Of a stretch of 64,000 bases of DNA, positions 33,327 through 41,808 are shown piece by piece; positions within the stretch are counted from its first letter, which is position 1, and each line of letters opens with the position of its first letter. Below the pieces are notes generated by a model that was not told the origin of the DNA, searched no databases, and saw only the letters and a program-made list of their open reading frames with translations. A program made the position numbers and the translations under genes. Source of the stretch: a bacterium (GTDB taxonomy: Bacteria; Desulfobacterota; JAPLJL01). The stretch spans positions 203,374-267,373 of the forward strand of contig JAQTNV010000001.1 of assembly GCA_028713675.1 (NCBI GenBank), given 5' to 3'.

Positions 33327-33406
33327 AGGGGCGGGGTTTACCTGTCCTGAGTGAAGTCGAAGGATCCCCGCCCAAATGCAGGAGGGCACAAGGCCCTCCC
33401 CTACTA
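33327..33406. repeat. 80-bp inverted repeat, right arm
   Basis: Reverse complement matches 30805-30884 at 76 of 80 positions. The pair brackets the QueG-like gene, the aacS remnant and the AT-rich propeller gene. Confidence 0.8.
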
Positions 33407-33792
33407 ACAGCGAGATTGCTTCGTCGTCCCGCCCTTGGCAGGACTTCTCGCAATGACGTTCTGCTTGGAAAGACTCTCGCCCGATCCTTCCGATGTCAGG
33501 ATAAACCCTTCTGAAGTCAGGTCAAGCAAATCGGGCAACTACATGAGCAATTGAGGTCTTTTTTCGGGCGGCCGCGGAGGGCCGCCCCTACGCCATATGG
33601 GATGCCCCCCTCTCCTCTCCGAGCCCGCTTCCAGCCCGTAGGGCTTACAGGCCGGAGGGTAGGTTCCTACGAGCCGGAGGCCCCACCCTCCCCTTCAGGG
33701 TGAATCCCTTCAGGATGAACCCCTCGAGGGGGGAGGGAAAGGGTGAGGGTGAAAGTACTTTATTGTTTGACGTGAAGGAACTACATTGGTAG

Positions 33793-33806
33793 ACTACATA
33801 TGTAGT
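33793..33806. promoter_or_regulatory. Candidate toxin-antitoxin operator (14-bp palindrome)
   Basis: ACTACATATGTAGT is a perfect palindrome 24 bp before the antitoxin ATG; an additional half-like actaca lies just upstream (33779-33785). Phd/YefM antitoxins usually bind such sites to autoregulate. AAGGAGG (33818-33824) is the antitoxin ribosome-binding site. Confidence 0.65.
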
Positions 33807-33829
33807 TACATTATCTCAAGGAGGCCCTT

Positions 33830-34132
33830 ATGATTTTCGTCAATGTCCGGGAATTGAAGGCCAAGGCGTCCGAATACCTTCTCGCGGCCGAGCAGGGGGA
33901 AAACGTGATCATCCTTTCCCGGGGCAAGCCCCGGGCCACGCTTCTTCCCCTGCGGGGAGATGATCTTGAGGATTTTATCCTGGCCCACAACCCGAAGTTC
34001 CGCCGGCTGATCGAAAAAGCAGCGGCGGACTATCAGGAAAAAGGGGAAGGGACAGATCTGGATCAAATGATTCGGGAAACCCGGGTAGAACTTGAAAATA
34101 AAAATCGCAAGGCACGCCGCCAAAAGCCTTGA
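33830..34132 (+). CDS. Phd/YefM-family antitoxin
   Basis: A 100-residue protein with the Phd/YefM N-terminal fold: VNVRELKAKASEYLLAAEQGENVIILSRGKPRATLLPL, the standard DNA-binding and dimer part. The C-terminal tail (from about 60) is charged and disordered, as expected for the toxin-binding arm. The gene overlaps the toxin gene by 41 bp, which couples translation. AAGGAGG precedes the ATG by 5 nt and a palindrome lies upstream, so self-repression is likely. Confidence 0.88.
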   Translation: MIFVNVRELKAKASEYLLAAEQGENVIILSRGKPRATLLPLRGDDLEDFILAHNPKFRRLIEKAAADYQEKGEGTDLDQMIRETRVELENKNRKARRQKP

Positions 34133-34364
34133 GAAAATTCCCGCCGAAACCAGGATGGCGATCCTGACCTCCATCAAAGGTCTGGAAACCGAACCTTTTC
34201 CCCCGCCGCCAAAAGGTAAACGTCTGGTGGGGATGAAACCAGCCACGTACCGGCTCCGGGTTGGCGATTATCGGGTTTTTTATCGGGAAATGGAGTCGGA
34301 TCTGGTGATTCTTTCTGTTATCAACCGTAAGGACTTGGAGACAGAAATAAAGAAAATGAAATAA
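34092..34364 (+). CDS. RelE/ParE-superfamily toxin
   Basis: A 90-residue protein of the RelE/ParE fold: KIARHAAKSLEKIPAETRMAIL at the start, then the core YRLRVGDYRVFYREMESDLVILSVINRKDLE, which is the classic RelE/ParE/YoeB strand pattern. The RVGDYR(V/I)xY segment is preserved and would hold catalytic Arg/Tyr residues if it acts as an mRNA interferase. It pairs with the Phd/YefM-type gene that overlaps it. Whether it cuts mRNA or poisons gyrase cannot be told from sequence alone. Confidence 0.88.
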   Translation: MKIKIARHAAKSLEKIPAETRMAILTSIKGLETEPFPPPPKGKRLVGMKPATYRLRVGDYRVFYREMESDLVILSVINRKDLETEIKKMK

Positions 34365-34375
34365 TGTAGAATCAT

Positions 34376-34432
34376 TATGAAGGGATTGCTTCGTCGTCCT
34401 GCCTTTGGCGGGACTCCTCGCAATGACATTTT
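34376..34432. repeat. Dispersed gcaatgac-family repeat
   Basis: ggattgcttcgtcgtcc ... ggcgggactcctcgcaatgac (34382-34428). Read in frame it would give a false N-terminal extension to the next gene, so that extension is rejected. Confidence 0.75.
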
Positions 34433-34473
34433 CATTATTTCGGAAAATGGATATTGATCATTACGCTAAGGTC

Positions 34474-36153
34474 ATGAAAATAATGGCGCGGCTCTCATTA
34501 ATCGTTCTCTTACTGCTGACCTCCGCCGGCACGCTCATGGCCGGCGAAGCCCCGCCGCCGGTTGAGCCGGCGGCAGCCGCGAGCTCAACCGGCGCGCAAA
34601 GTCTACTGGTTTTTCACGGTAACATTGTCCTTCCCGATGAGGTTTACCTAGCGGCTATCAAATTGCCGGAAGCAAGCGCCGTCAGCGACGACACAGCCCG
34701 GAGCGTCCGCGAACAATGCCAGGCCTTTCTCTTGAGCGCCGGCTACGAACTCGCTCAGGTCGGGACCGCGATAGAAGGTGATCATATCCGGGTCGACATC
34801 GACGAAGGTCATCTCCAAAAAATCGTTTTTCGCGGCACCAGCTCGCTGCGCACCGTACAGGCACTCATTGTTCTGAACCTGCCCCATGATGTTTTCAATC
34901 GGCCCTATCTCGAACGCCAGATCGCGCGCTCAAAACGCGAGTACAACATTGATGTCGAGGATTGGAAGTTGATCAAGAGCGAAGAGCCCAAGCAAATCAT
35001 TCCCGATATTGAAAGCATAGAGCGGTTGGCCAAGCCGCCGAGTTACCCCGGCGGGCTGACAGAAAGCGCAATCATAAAATTCGGCACCTTGATCGGCCGT
35101 TCGCTGATCCCGCCCCGCGCCGAATACGAATTGCATATTTATTTTCGGCGGCACGCCTGGTCCCCGGGGCTGGGGCTGGATGCCAGCCTCACCGGCCCCG
35201 ACGGATTTAAGCTCGGTCTCAAATATAAAAACGAGGACCTGTTATTCGCGGCCGATCGTTGGGTAACAGAGGGGACGCTGGGTTTGACGATCCGCGACAG
35301 TCTGCGCGATCAGCACTCCTACCTGGCTCTCCAGCGGGTCGCGGCCGCGGCCGCCTGGTTTTCTCCGCCATTTCTGGGTGAGCTTCGTCCGGCATTGGGT
35401 GTCCGCGGGGATCTCACCAGCCGCCAACGACCCGACCTGAACCTGGAAAGCTACATGGTGGCACGCACCCAGGCCGGATTGGCACTGAACTACGATCTGT
35501 TCGCCGGCGGAAACATATTGTTCGGGTTCGGCGCAGATAGATATGACGTCTTTAACCTGGAGCAGGTCGATCCCCTGGCCGTGCCGTTAGTCTCGCCCGG
35601 CAACAACACCCATCCGTTTCTCGAAACAGTTCTCCAGCTTACATTTAACCCCGACGAGATCCGCGCCGACCGCAAACACGAATTCGCGGCGAACGGCCGG
35701 GAACGTTTGGGCAACGGTGACTACGGCGTTGCGACCTACCGCTATCAATACGTCATCCCCATTGGCTGGCACGACATCTGGCTCACCAGCCACGGGGCTT
35801 ATGTCTGGGGGCAGGCCCCGTTTTTCGAAGAGCAGGCCGTCGGCGGGACGCACATCCGGGGTGTCTTTGGATCGCGTTATTTCACCCGCCGGGTCGTGAG
35901 CGGCGGGTTGGAATTTCGCTATTCCGTGATCCGCGACGTGTACAAAGTGGGCGTTTTCGCGGATTCCGCGCTCTTCAGCGAAATTACGGCCGACCGCCGG
36001 GACGATCATGCCCGCGCGGTGGCCGGTTTCGGCCCGAGCTTCCACATCCTTATTGCTTCCTCTTTTCAGCTCGATATATTCATGGCTTTCGGCCTGGCTG
36101 ATCATGTTTCCAATGAGCGTGGTTTCGGCGCGACGCTGAACCAGGCATTTTAA
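34474..36153 (+). CDS. Outer-membrane beta-barrel protein, Omp85-like
   Basis: A 559-residue exported protein. The ATG at 34474 gives a clean signal peptide (LSLIVLLLLTSAGTLMAGE). Residues about 60-150 look like a POTRA-type unit (HIRVDIDEGHLQKIVFRGTSSLRT). The rest is rich in alternating strands ending in a C-terminal phenylalanine, as outer-membrane barrels do. The segment GGTHIRGVFGSRYFTRRVVSGGLEFRYSV recalls the conserved VRGF loop of BamA/ShlB/TamA proteins. It is not the essential BamA, since only one POTRA-like unit is visible. No secreted partner gene is next to it. Function, perhaps transport of a surface component, is unknown. Confidence 0.75.
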   Translation: MKIMARLSLIVLLLLTSAGTLMAGEAPPPVEPAAAASSTGAQSLLVFHGNIVLPDEVYLAAIKLPEASAVSDDTARSVREQCQAFLLSAGYELAQVGTAIEGDHIRVDIDEGHLQKIVFRGTSSLRTVQALIVLNLPHDVFNRPYLERQIARSKREYNIDVEDWKLIKSEEPKQIIPDIESIERLAKPPSYPGGLTESAIIKFGTLIGRSLIPPRAEYELHIYFRRHAWSPGLGLDASLTGPDGFKLGLKYKNEDLLFAADRWVTEGTLGLTIRDSLRDQHSYLALQRVAAAAAWFSPPFLGELRPALGVRGDLTSRQRPDLNLESYMVARTQAGLALNYDLFAGGNILFGFGADRYDVFNLEQVDPLAVPLVSPGNNTHPFLETVLQLTFNPDEIRADRKHEFAANGRERLGNGDYGVATYRYQYVIPIGWHDIWLTSHGAYVWGQAPFFEEQAVGGTHIRGVFGSRYFTRRVVSGGLEFRYSVIRDVYKVGVFADSALFSEITADRRDDHARAVAGFGPSFHILIASSFQLDIFMAFGLADHVSNERGFGATLNQAF

Positions 36154-36361
36154 AGAACGATTCGGTATGATAAATTGGGAGCACCAAACAACGCCAAGTT
36201 TTTTTAGATGAAATATGTGGATTTTTAACCGTCATTCCCGCGACTTGTCCTGAGTATGGTCGAAGGAAAGCGGGAATCTAGGAAAGGAATCTGGATTCCC
36301 CCGGATCAAGTCCGGGGCAGGCTTGGTCAAGCCCGGAATGACAATCAAAGAAAAGGGATTT
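36154..36361. repeat. dRS3-like and related dispersed repeats
   Basis: 36232-36346 carries gtcattcccgcg ... gcgggaatct and a second unit ending in gcccggaatgac. An in-frame start at 36323 inside this repeat is rejected in favour of 36362. Confidence 0.7.
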
Positions 36362-37696
36362 ATGAAAAAATATTCTAAAATCGTACTGGTTTTTCTTTCC
36401 CTGGTCCTGCTTTCTCCCGCCTCCGCTTCTGAAAACAAGGGAACCTCCCCGACTTTTTCCCGGACCGAAGACCCGGTCTCCATCACCGCTGAAGAACTTC
36501 AGTCTTTTCTGGGCCAGGAAACCTCCCGCCTCGGCCTCTTCGCGGCCAAAGCCGGAAAACTCTCCCCCATTCCCTTCCAGGTCGACAAAAAGGATAAAGA
36601 CGGCCAGTACATCCTGGAAATGATCAAGTCCGGGGACAAATGGCAGAGAAACCCCCAGCTGCCCTCCCCGGTGAAGCTGGAGAAAAACGACGAAGTCACC
36701 CTTCGAGCTCGGGACCTGGGGGAAAAGGTTTCCCCGGATAAATGGCCATCACCCCAGGGTCTGGAAATCGAGGTGACGGACCCGATCAACCAGGGCAAGG
36801 CCTATGCTTACCTCCTCGCTTTTTCCGAACCCGCCCCGCGCTCGCCTGTCGACCTCATCGAATTCACCCCCGAGCCGAGCTTTTTTCGCTCGGACGATAT
36901 CACTTACGGTTTCACCGACCCCAAGCACCCGGCCCTGATCAACTACATCGCCTTCGGCCGCGATCCCAAGTCTCCTACCCTCCTGGACCGGTTCAAGATG
37001 CGAATGGGCATTTCCATTTTTTTCGGTAAATTCAAAGTCGAAAAAAACGAAGAGGATATAAAGGTCCGGCTGCTGGCTTATACCGACGGCCCCCTCCGGG
37101 TGATTATCCTCCAGGAGTTCGCGATCGATATCATGTCCGGGATCAAATCCCCCTGGGTGAAACGGGTTTCGATCAGCTATCCCAACCGGATCGAGTTCCC
37201 CAACGATGTCTACATCCCCTTCCGACCCGGGCTGGTCATCAGCGAGGCCCATGCCACCGCAACTTTTGATTTCTCCGAAAATGTGTCCGGATCGATTCTT
37301 TACCATCCCGCCCTCCCGGCGCCCCTGGTGGTGGACGGAGCCATGTCCCCGGCTGAGCTTAACGCTCCCCCTGAGTATGCCCCCTGGTGCGCCCTGGCCG
37401 GGAAAGCCGGCGGGTTCGTGGAAACCCTGAAATATGACGACCGGATCGCCAAGGCTAATATCAAGAAAACCTTTTTCTACCGCGATGACAGTACTTATCG
37501 AGATCAATACGAGTACAGACCCGGAAGTTTCGGGGAGATGGGAATGAAGATCACCGGGATGGAAAGGCTGACCGGAGGAACTTATCAATTCACTTTCGCG
37601 CTCTACGGCCGGAAGAATTTCCGGCCGGGGGATGAGAAGGAATTCCTGCAGATTGAGGCCCATCCGCTGGAGGTTAAAATCCGCCCCCGGGAGTGA
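36362..37696 (+). CDS. Uncharacterised exported protein, paralogue of the left-edge protein
   Basis: A 444-residue protein. Start ATG at 36362 follows AAAGGGA and gives a signal peptide (KIVLVFLSLVLLSPASA, cleavage after ASA). The mature N-terminal third matches the partial protein at 1-1080 in order: FLGQETSRLGLF, IPFQVDKKDKDGQYIL, LRARDLGEKV and a DPINQGKAYAYLLAF strand. No enzymatic motif or family is recognised. Strand-rich, with no membrane helices after the signal, so it should be periplasmic or outer-surface. It stands alone between repeats, and a repeat related to one upstream of the other paralogue lies just downstream (37728-37769). Confidence 0.88.
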   Translation: MKKYSKIVLVFLSLVLLSPASASENKGTSPTFSRTEDPVSITAEELQSFLGQETSRLGLFAAKAGKLSPIPFQVDKKDKDGQYILEMIKSGDKWQRNPQLPSPVKLEKNDEVTLRARDLGEKVSPDKWPSPQGLEIEVTDPINQGKAYAYLLAFSEPAPRSPVDLIEFTPEPSFFRSDDITYGFTDPKHPALINYIAFGRDPKSPTLLDRFKMRMGISIFFGKFKVEKNEEDIKVRLLAYTDGPLRVIILQEFAIDIMSGIKSPWVKRVSISYPNRIEFPNDVYIPFRPGLVISEAHATATFDFSENVSGSILYHPALPAPLVVDGAMSPAELNAPPEYAPWCALAGKAGGFVETLKYDDRIAKANIKKTFFYRDDSTYRDQYEYRPGSFGEMGMKITGMERLTGGTYQFTFALYGRKNFRPGDEKEFLQIEAHPLEVKIRPRE

Positions 37697-37885
37697 GAGG
37701 CGGGTGCTGGTCGCACTCCGCACAAGGCTTCCCTCGGCCACAATGCCTCGGGATCTGATCGAAAAGCCTTGCCTTAATTCATTGGTTTCAAGTCTCTAGT
37801 CTCTGGTTTCTGGTTACAATCAATAACTCGAAACCCGAAACTCTAAACTCGAAACTTTTTATATTCCGCAATCCGCAATTGTTAA
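37697..37885. repeat. 42-bp dispersed repeat and heptad phrases
   Basis: 37728-37769 resembles 1211-1252. 37783-37860 is a 7-bp run of ctctagt/ctctggt then gaaaccc, gaaactc, taaactc, gaaactt units. Confidence 0.75.
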
Positions 37886-38869
37886 TTATCCCCCGATCAG
37901 GTCCATCGTTCGCGTGCATTTTCTGGAGGAGTCGGAGAAATTCGGCCGGCGCTCGGGTTTCGTCTGGACCGAACGGCGGATGATCTCCGCCAGCTCCGGA
38001 TCGGAAACCCCGCCCCGTAAAGGACCCCGGAGATCGATTTCCTCATCGGAATAAAGGCAATTCCGGAGTTTCCCGTCTGAGGTCAAACGAATCCGATTGC
38101 AGCGCCCGCAGAAGTGCCGGCTGATCGAAGAGATAAATCCGATCGTGCCCCGGCCGCCTTTCATTCGATACATCTCCGCCACGCCGGGCTTCTCCTGCGG
38201 TTCGACCGGTCCCAGGCTGAAACGACTGTTAATCACCTTTTTCACTTCTTCCGCCTTCAGAAAAAGATCTTTCTGCCACTCCTTCCCGTTTAAATAGGGC
38301 ATGTACTCAATGAACCTGACTTCCAGCCCGCGGGAAAAAGCCAGTTCGGCAAAATTCAGGATCTCGGTCTCGTTGTTTTCCCGGAGTAAAACCGTGTTGA
38401 TTTTGATTTTATTGAATCCCGCTTCCTCGGCCGACTCGATCCCCGCCAGAACTTCTTTCAGCCTGTCGCTCCCGGTAATCCGCTGATAATTCCGCGGATC
38501 CAGGGAATCCAGGCTGATGTTGACGCGGCTCAAACCGGCCTCCCGCAGGGGCCGGGCAAAATCCTTAAGCAGGATCCCGTTGGTGGTCAGGCCCAGGTCT
38601 TCGAGCCCGGCGCAGGAAAGACGGGAGATGAAATCCACCACCCCTCTGCGCATCAACGGCTCGCCCCCGGTAACCCGGGCTTTTCTTACCCCCAGTTCGA
38701 CCGCCACTTTGACCACCCGCAGGATTTCCTCGTATCTCAAAATCATTTCATGCGGAATAAAGGGGAGACCTCCGAGCGGGCGGCAATAAAAGCAATTCAG
38801 GTTGCAGCGGTCGGTAATGGAAATCCGGAGATAATCAATCCGGCGCTGGTAGGAATCGATGAGGGGCAT
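37886..38869 (-). CDS. moaA: GTP 3',8-cyclase (molybdenum cofactor biosynthesis)
   Basis: A 327-residue radical SAM enzyme. The N-terminal cluster motif is CNLNCFYC (C22, C26, C29) followed by TGGEPL. The second cluster uses the C-terminal motif CGRCNRIRLTSDGKLRNC (about 257-274). The protein ends in GG, the conserved MoaA C-terminal glycine pair that is needed for activity. It converts GTP to 3',8-cyclo-7,8-dihydro-GTP, the first step of molybdopterin synthesis. No other moa gene is adjacent in the window. Length is normal. Confident family and function call. Confidence 0.97.
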   Translation of the reverse strand: MPLIDSYQRRIDYLRISITDRCNLNCFYCRPLGGLPFIPHEMILRYEEILRVVKVAVELGVRKARVTGGEPLMRRGVVDFISRLSCAGLEDLGLTTNGILLKDFARPLREAGLSRVNISLDSLDPRNYQRITGSDRLKEVLAGIESAEEAGFNKIKINTVLLRENNETEILNFAELAFSRGLEVRFIEYMPYLNGKEWQKDLFLKAEEVKKVINSRFSLGPVEPQEKPGVAEMYRMKGGRGTIGFISSISRHFCGRCNRIRLTSDGKLRNCLYSDEEIDLRGPLRGGVSDPELAEIIRRSVQTKPERRPNFSDSSRKCTRTMDLIGG

Positions 38870-39067
38870 TTTCCGGTTTCTAGTTTCGGGTTTCTAGTTT
38901 CGAGTTAGAAATAAAACTTGTGTTAACGGCTTCTAACCTTCTAGCGGCAAGTGTTAAGTGATCCTCCTACGCCAAGGCTTCGGAGGACAAGTAGGTCATG
39001 GGTCATGGGTAATGGAGTTTGGTAATTGGCGTTTGGTAATTGGTGCTTGGTTATTGGTTATTGTTTT
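38870..39067. repeat. Heptad phrases between moaA and the PBP gene
   Basis: 38876-38912 reads ggtttct, agtttcg, ggtttct, agtttcg, agttaga. 38991-39062 reads gtcatgg, gtcatgg, gtaatgg and then ggtaatt, ggcgttt, ggtaatt, ggtgctt, ggttatt, ggttatt. Confidence 0.85.
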
Positions 39068-41671
39068 TCACATGTCCGGTGCTTCCGGAGGAGCGGTTTC
39101 TTCCTCCGAATCCATTCGGAAGAAATCATCCTGAGGCCCGGCCGCCGGCCCCGGGGAAGGATCCTTGGGTTCGGTGCCCTCCTGGAAAGCCTCGAAAACC
39201 GGCCGCAAGGTTTCCGGGGTGGCCAGGAGGCCGTTTTCCGGATCGATCTTGGCGAAAACAATCCCGGGGGGAACCGGGAAATCGCGGGGCGGTTTGCCGC
39301 TCATGATCTGGGTCATGTACTCGATCCAGATGGGAATCGCGGCCTGGGCCCCGGTGGCGAATTTTCCCAGGGATCTTTCATCGTCAAAACCCACCCAGAC
39401 CCCCGCCACCAGATCCGGGGTATAGCCCACGAACCAGGCATCCTTGTTGTTGTCGCTGGTGCCGGTCTTTCCCGCCACCGGCCGGTTCAGAACCTTCGCC
39501 CGATAGCCCGTACCGTGCTGGACCACCCCCTCAAGCAGGTAGGTGATCAGAAAGGCGATGTCCGGCTCAACCACCTGGTCCGATTCCAACAGCAGCGCTT
39601 CGTTTTGCGCCGGGGCCGTCCCTCCCGCCACCGGCGGGACGGCTTTCTCCTGGTCGGGCCGGACCCGGGGAGCAATCTCGTCAGCCGTAAGATAGGGAAC
39701 CAGGAAAAGCCCTCCCCCGCCGAGGCCGTTTTCAAAGGTGGGGGGCAGGTTCTGTTCCAGGATCTTCCCCTCGCGATCGCGGATTTCCTTGATGAAAATC
39801 GGTTCCACCTTCCGGCCCTGATTGGCGAAAACACTGTAGGCGGAGATCAGCTCCAGGGGGGTGACCCCCGAAGAACCCAGGGCCAGGGAAAGGTCCTCCG
39901 CCAGCTCCGACCTGATCCCGATGCGCCGGGCGAAATCAATCGCGGTATTGACCCCGATATCCTGCAGAATCCGGATGGAAACGTTGTTGACCGACTTGGC
40001 CAGGGCTTCCCGCAGCGTGATCGGGCCGTAGAATTTCTCGTCGTAATTTTTCGGTTTCCAGATCTCGGCCGTATCCGACTGTTCGTACATCATCGGGGAA
40101 TCCACCACGATGCTCGCCGGGGTGTATCCGTTTTCCAGGGCGGCCGCGTAGAAAATGGGTTTAAAAGCCGAGCCGGGCGAGCGCAGGGCCTGGATCGCCC
40201 GGTTGAACTCGCTCCGGTTATAATCGTAACCTCCGACCAGGGCCAAGACGAAACCGGTATCCGGTTCCATCGAAACCAGGGCCCCTTCCACCAGGGGCTC
40301 TTGTTGAAGACTGAACTGGTATTTCGGATTGATCCCGGAAGAATCCGGGCTGATCCCGATTACCTCGACCTGGACCACGTCCCCCGGCTTCAACCCCCGC
40401 TGGATCCAGGAAAAATCCCGGGCGGCGATTTTACCGGAAGCGGAACCCACCTTGACCTCCGCGGCGCCGCTCCCCGGATCGATCCGGGTCACCAGTCCCC
40501 GGTAAATCTGTTTATCCTTTAACGGCCCGGTCCGCGGGTCGGAAACCGGCTTGATTATGTATCCCTTGCCATTGGGATTCCGGATCAGGACCGAAACCGA
40601 CACGGAACTGTTGTTTCTTTCCGCTTCCGCCTCCCGGATAAAAGCGTCATATTCCGAGGGAGCGAGCCGCTTGATCGGCCCACGGTATCCCTGAAGCTTG
40701 TCCAGCTCGCGCAAACCCCGCTGGACCGCGTTCTCGGCCGTGAGCTGCATCGGAAGACTCATCGTGGTATAGACCTTCAGCCCCCCCTGATAGAGAACCT
40801 CGTCTCCGTAGCGGGACTGGAGATAACGGCGGATGTGCTCGGCGAAATAGGGCGCCTGGTGCAGGGGAAACTGCTGGCGGCGGAAGGAAAGCGGCTGATC
40901 GACGGCTTCTTCCTCCTCTTTCTTGGTGATATGGCCGTCCTCCACCATCCGGTTCAGCACGTAGATCTGTCTTTCCTTGACCCTCTGGGGATAGGCATAG
41001 GGGGAATAACGTCCCGGGGCCCGGGGCAGCGCCGCCAGGAAGGCGATCTCGGACAGGTTCAGTTCCTCCACCCGCTTTCCGAAATAGACCTCGGCCGCCG
41101 CCACGATTCCATAGGCCCCCTGCCCGAAATAAATCTGGTTCAGGTAAATGGCCAGGATCTCTTCCTTATTCAAGTTCCGCTCAATCCGGTAGGCGAGAAT
41201 CGCCTCCCGGATCTTGCGCGAAATCTTGCGTTCCGGGGTCAGGAGCAGGGTTTTGGCCACCTGCTGGGTGATCGTGCTTCCTCCCTGCACGATCCGGCGC
41301 TCCTTCAGGTTGATCAGGAAGGCCCGGATGATATCGCCGAAACTGATCCCTTCGTGCCGATAAAAGGAAGCGTCCTCCGCGGAGACAAAGGCCCGCTTGA
41401 TCTGGAGGGGGATCAGGTCGGGGGTGATCAGCTTGCGCCGCTGCAGATAATACTCGGCGAAAGGCTCCCCCTGCCCGTCGTAAAGGGTGGTCATCAGCGG
41501 GGGCCGGTAATCCAGGATATTGCTGAGTTTCGGGAGATCCCGGGTAAAGTAGTAGAAAATCCCGATCAGGAACAAAACCAGGACAAAAGCCAGGATTTCG
41601 AACCAGATTAAAAGGGAATACCGGCGTTTCTCGGGCGTATCCTGGGACAGGGAAATTTTTTTAACTTTCAT
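39068..41671 (-). CDS. Penicillin-binding protein 1A (bifunctional class A PBP)
   Basis: An 867-residue bitopic enzyme. One membrane helix lies at about 22-43. The GT51 transglycosylase domain has EDASFYRHEG (catalytic Glu99) and QGGSTITQQ. A linker/OB-like insert spans about 345-455 (with SYDA.. repeats and acidic content). The transpeptidase domain has SPGSAFKP (catalytic Ser501 with K504), the SxN motif SVN and KTGT. A short acidic C-terminal tail follows. It polymerises and cross-links peptidoglycan. Length and order of motifs are normal for PBP1A of Gram-negative bacteria. It is flanked by repeat-filled gaps, so it is likely transcribed alone. Confidence 0.95.
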   Translation of the reverse strand: MKVKKISLSQDTPEKRRYSLLIWFEILAFVLVLFLIGIFYYFTRDLPKLSNILDYRPPLMTTLYDGQGEPFAEYYLQRRKLITPDLIPLQIKRAFVSAEDASFYRHEGISFGDIIRAFLINLKERRIVQGGSTITQQVAKTLLLTPERKISRKIREAILAYRIERNLNKEEILAIYLNQIYFGQGAYGIVAAAEVYFGKRVEELNLSEIAFLAALPRAPGRYSPYAYPQRVKERQIYVLNRMVEDGHITKKEEEEAVDQPLSFRRQQFPLHQAPYFAEHIRRYLQSRYGDEVLYQGGLKVYTTMSLPMQLTAENAVQRGLRELDKLQGYRGPIKRLAPSEYDAFIREAEAERNNSSVSVSVLIRNPNGKGYIIKPVSDPRTGPLKDKQIYRGLVTRIDPGSGAAEVKVGSASGKIAARDFSWIQRGLKPGDVVQVEVIGISPDSSGINPKYQFSLQQEPLVEGALVSMEPDTGFVLALVGGYDYNRSEFNRAIQALRSPGSAFKPIFYAAALENGYTPASIVVDSPMMYEQSDTAEIWKPKNYDEKFYGPITLREALAKSVNNVSIRILQDIGVNTAIDFARRIGIRSELAEDLSLALGSSGVTPLELISAYSVFANQGRKVEPIFIKEIRDREGKILEQNLPPTFENGLGGGGLFLVPYLTADEIAPRVRPDQEKAVPPVAGGTAPAQNEALLLESDQVVEPDIAFLITYLLEGVVQHGTGYRAKVLNRPVAGKTGTSDNNKDAWFVGYTPDLVAGVWVGFDDERSLGKFATGAQAAIPIWIEYMTQIMSGKPPRDFPVPPGIVFAKIDPENGLLATPETLRPVFEAFQEGTEPKDPSPGPAAGPQDDFFRMDSEEETAPPEAPDM

Positions 41672-41808
41672 GACCGATCGTCCAGCTGTTTAAGTATAAA
41701 TGATTGCTTCCCGCGCACAAATTTCATTCCGGAAATCCGGTTGTTGCGATTTGGTCATTGGGATTCTGTTTTATCAATTCGGTTTTTTGTTTGGTAATTG
41801 GAGCTTGG
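41672..41808. repeat. Heptad phrase between PBP1A and the MBL hydrolase
   Basis: 41750-41820 is a run of 7-mers of the ggtaatt, ggagctt, ggtcatt, gggattt type; it reaches into the 3' end of the MBL gene. Confidence 0.8.

Larger units (their letters stand above)
33164..33829. repeat. Dispersed repeat block upstream of the toxin-antitoxin pair
   Basis: No gene. It contains the inverted copy (33327-33406) of the 80-bp unit at 30805-30884, a gcaatgac-family unit (33411-33457), a palindromic gggcggccgc...gccgccc unit (about 33563-33588), and a ccctcc...ggaggg block (33609-33755) like those at 3075 and 47145. Confidence 0.8.

Noticed and set aside
30251-33406. Repeat zone considered as an insertion sequence
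   Set aside because: No transposase frame or target-site duplication was found.
34405-34473. N-terminal extension of the Omp85-like gene
   Set aside because: It starts with TTG in a dispersed repeat, before a proper signal peptide at 34474.
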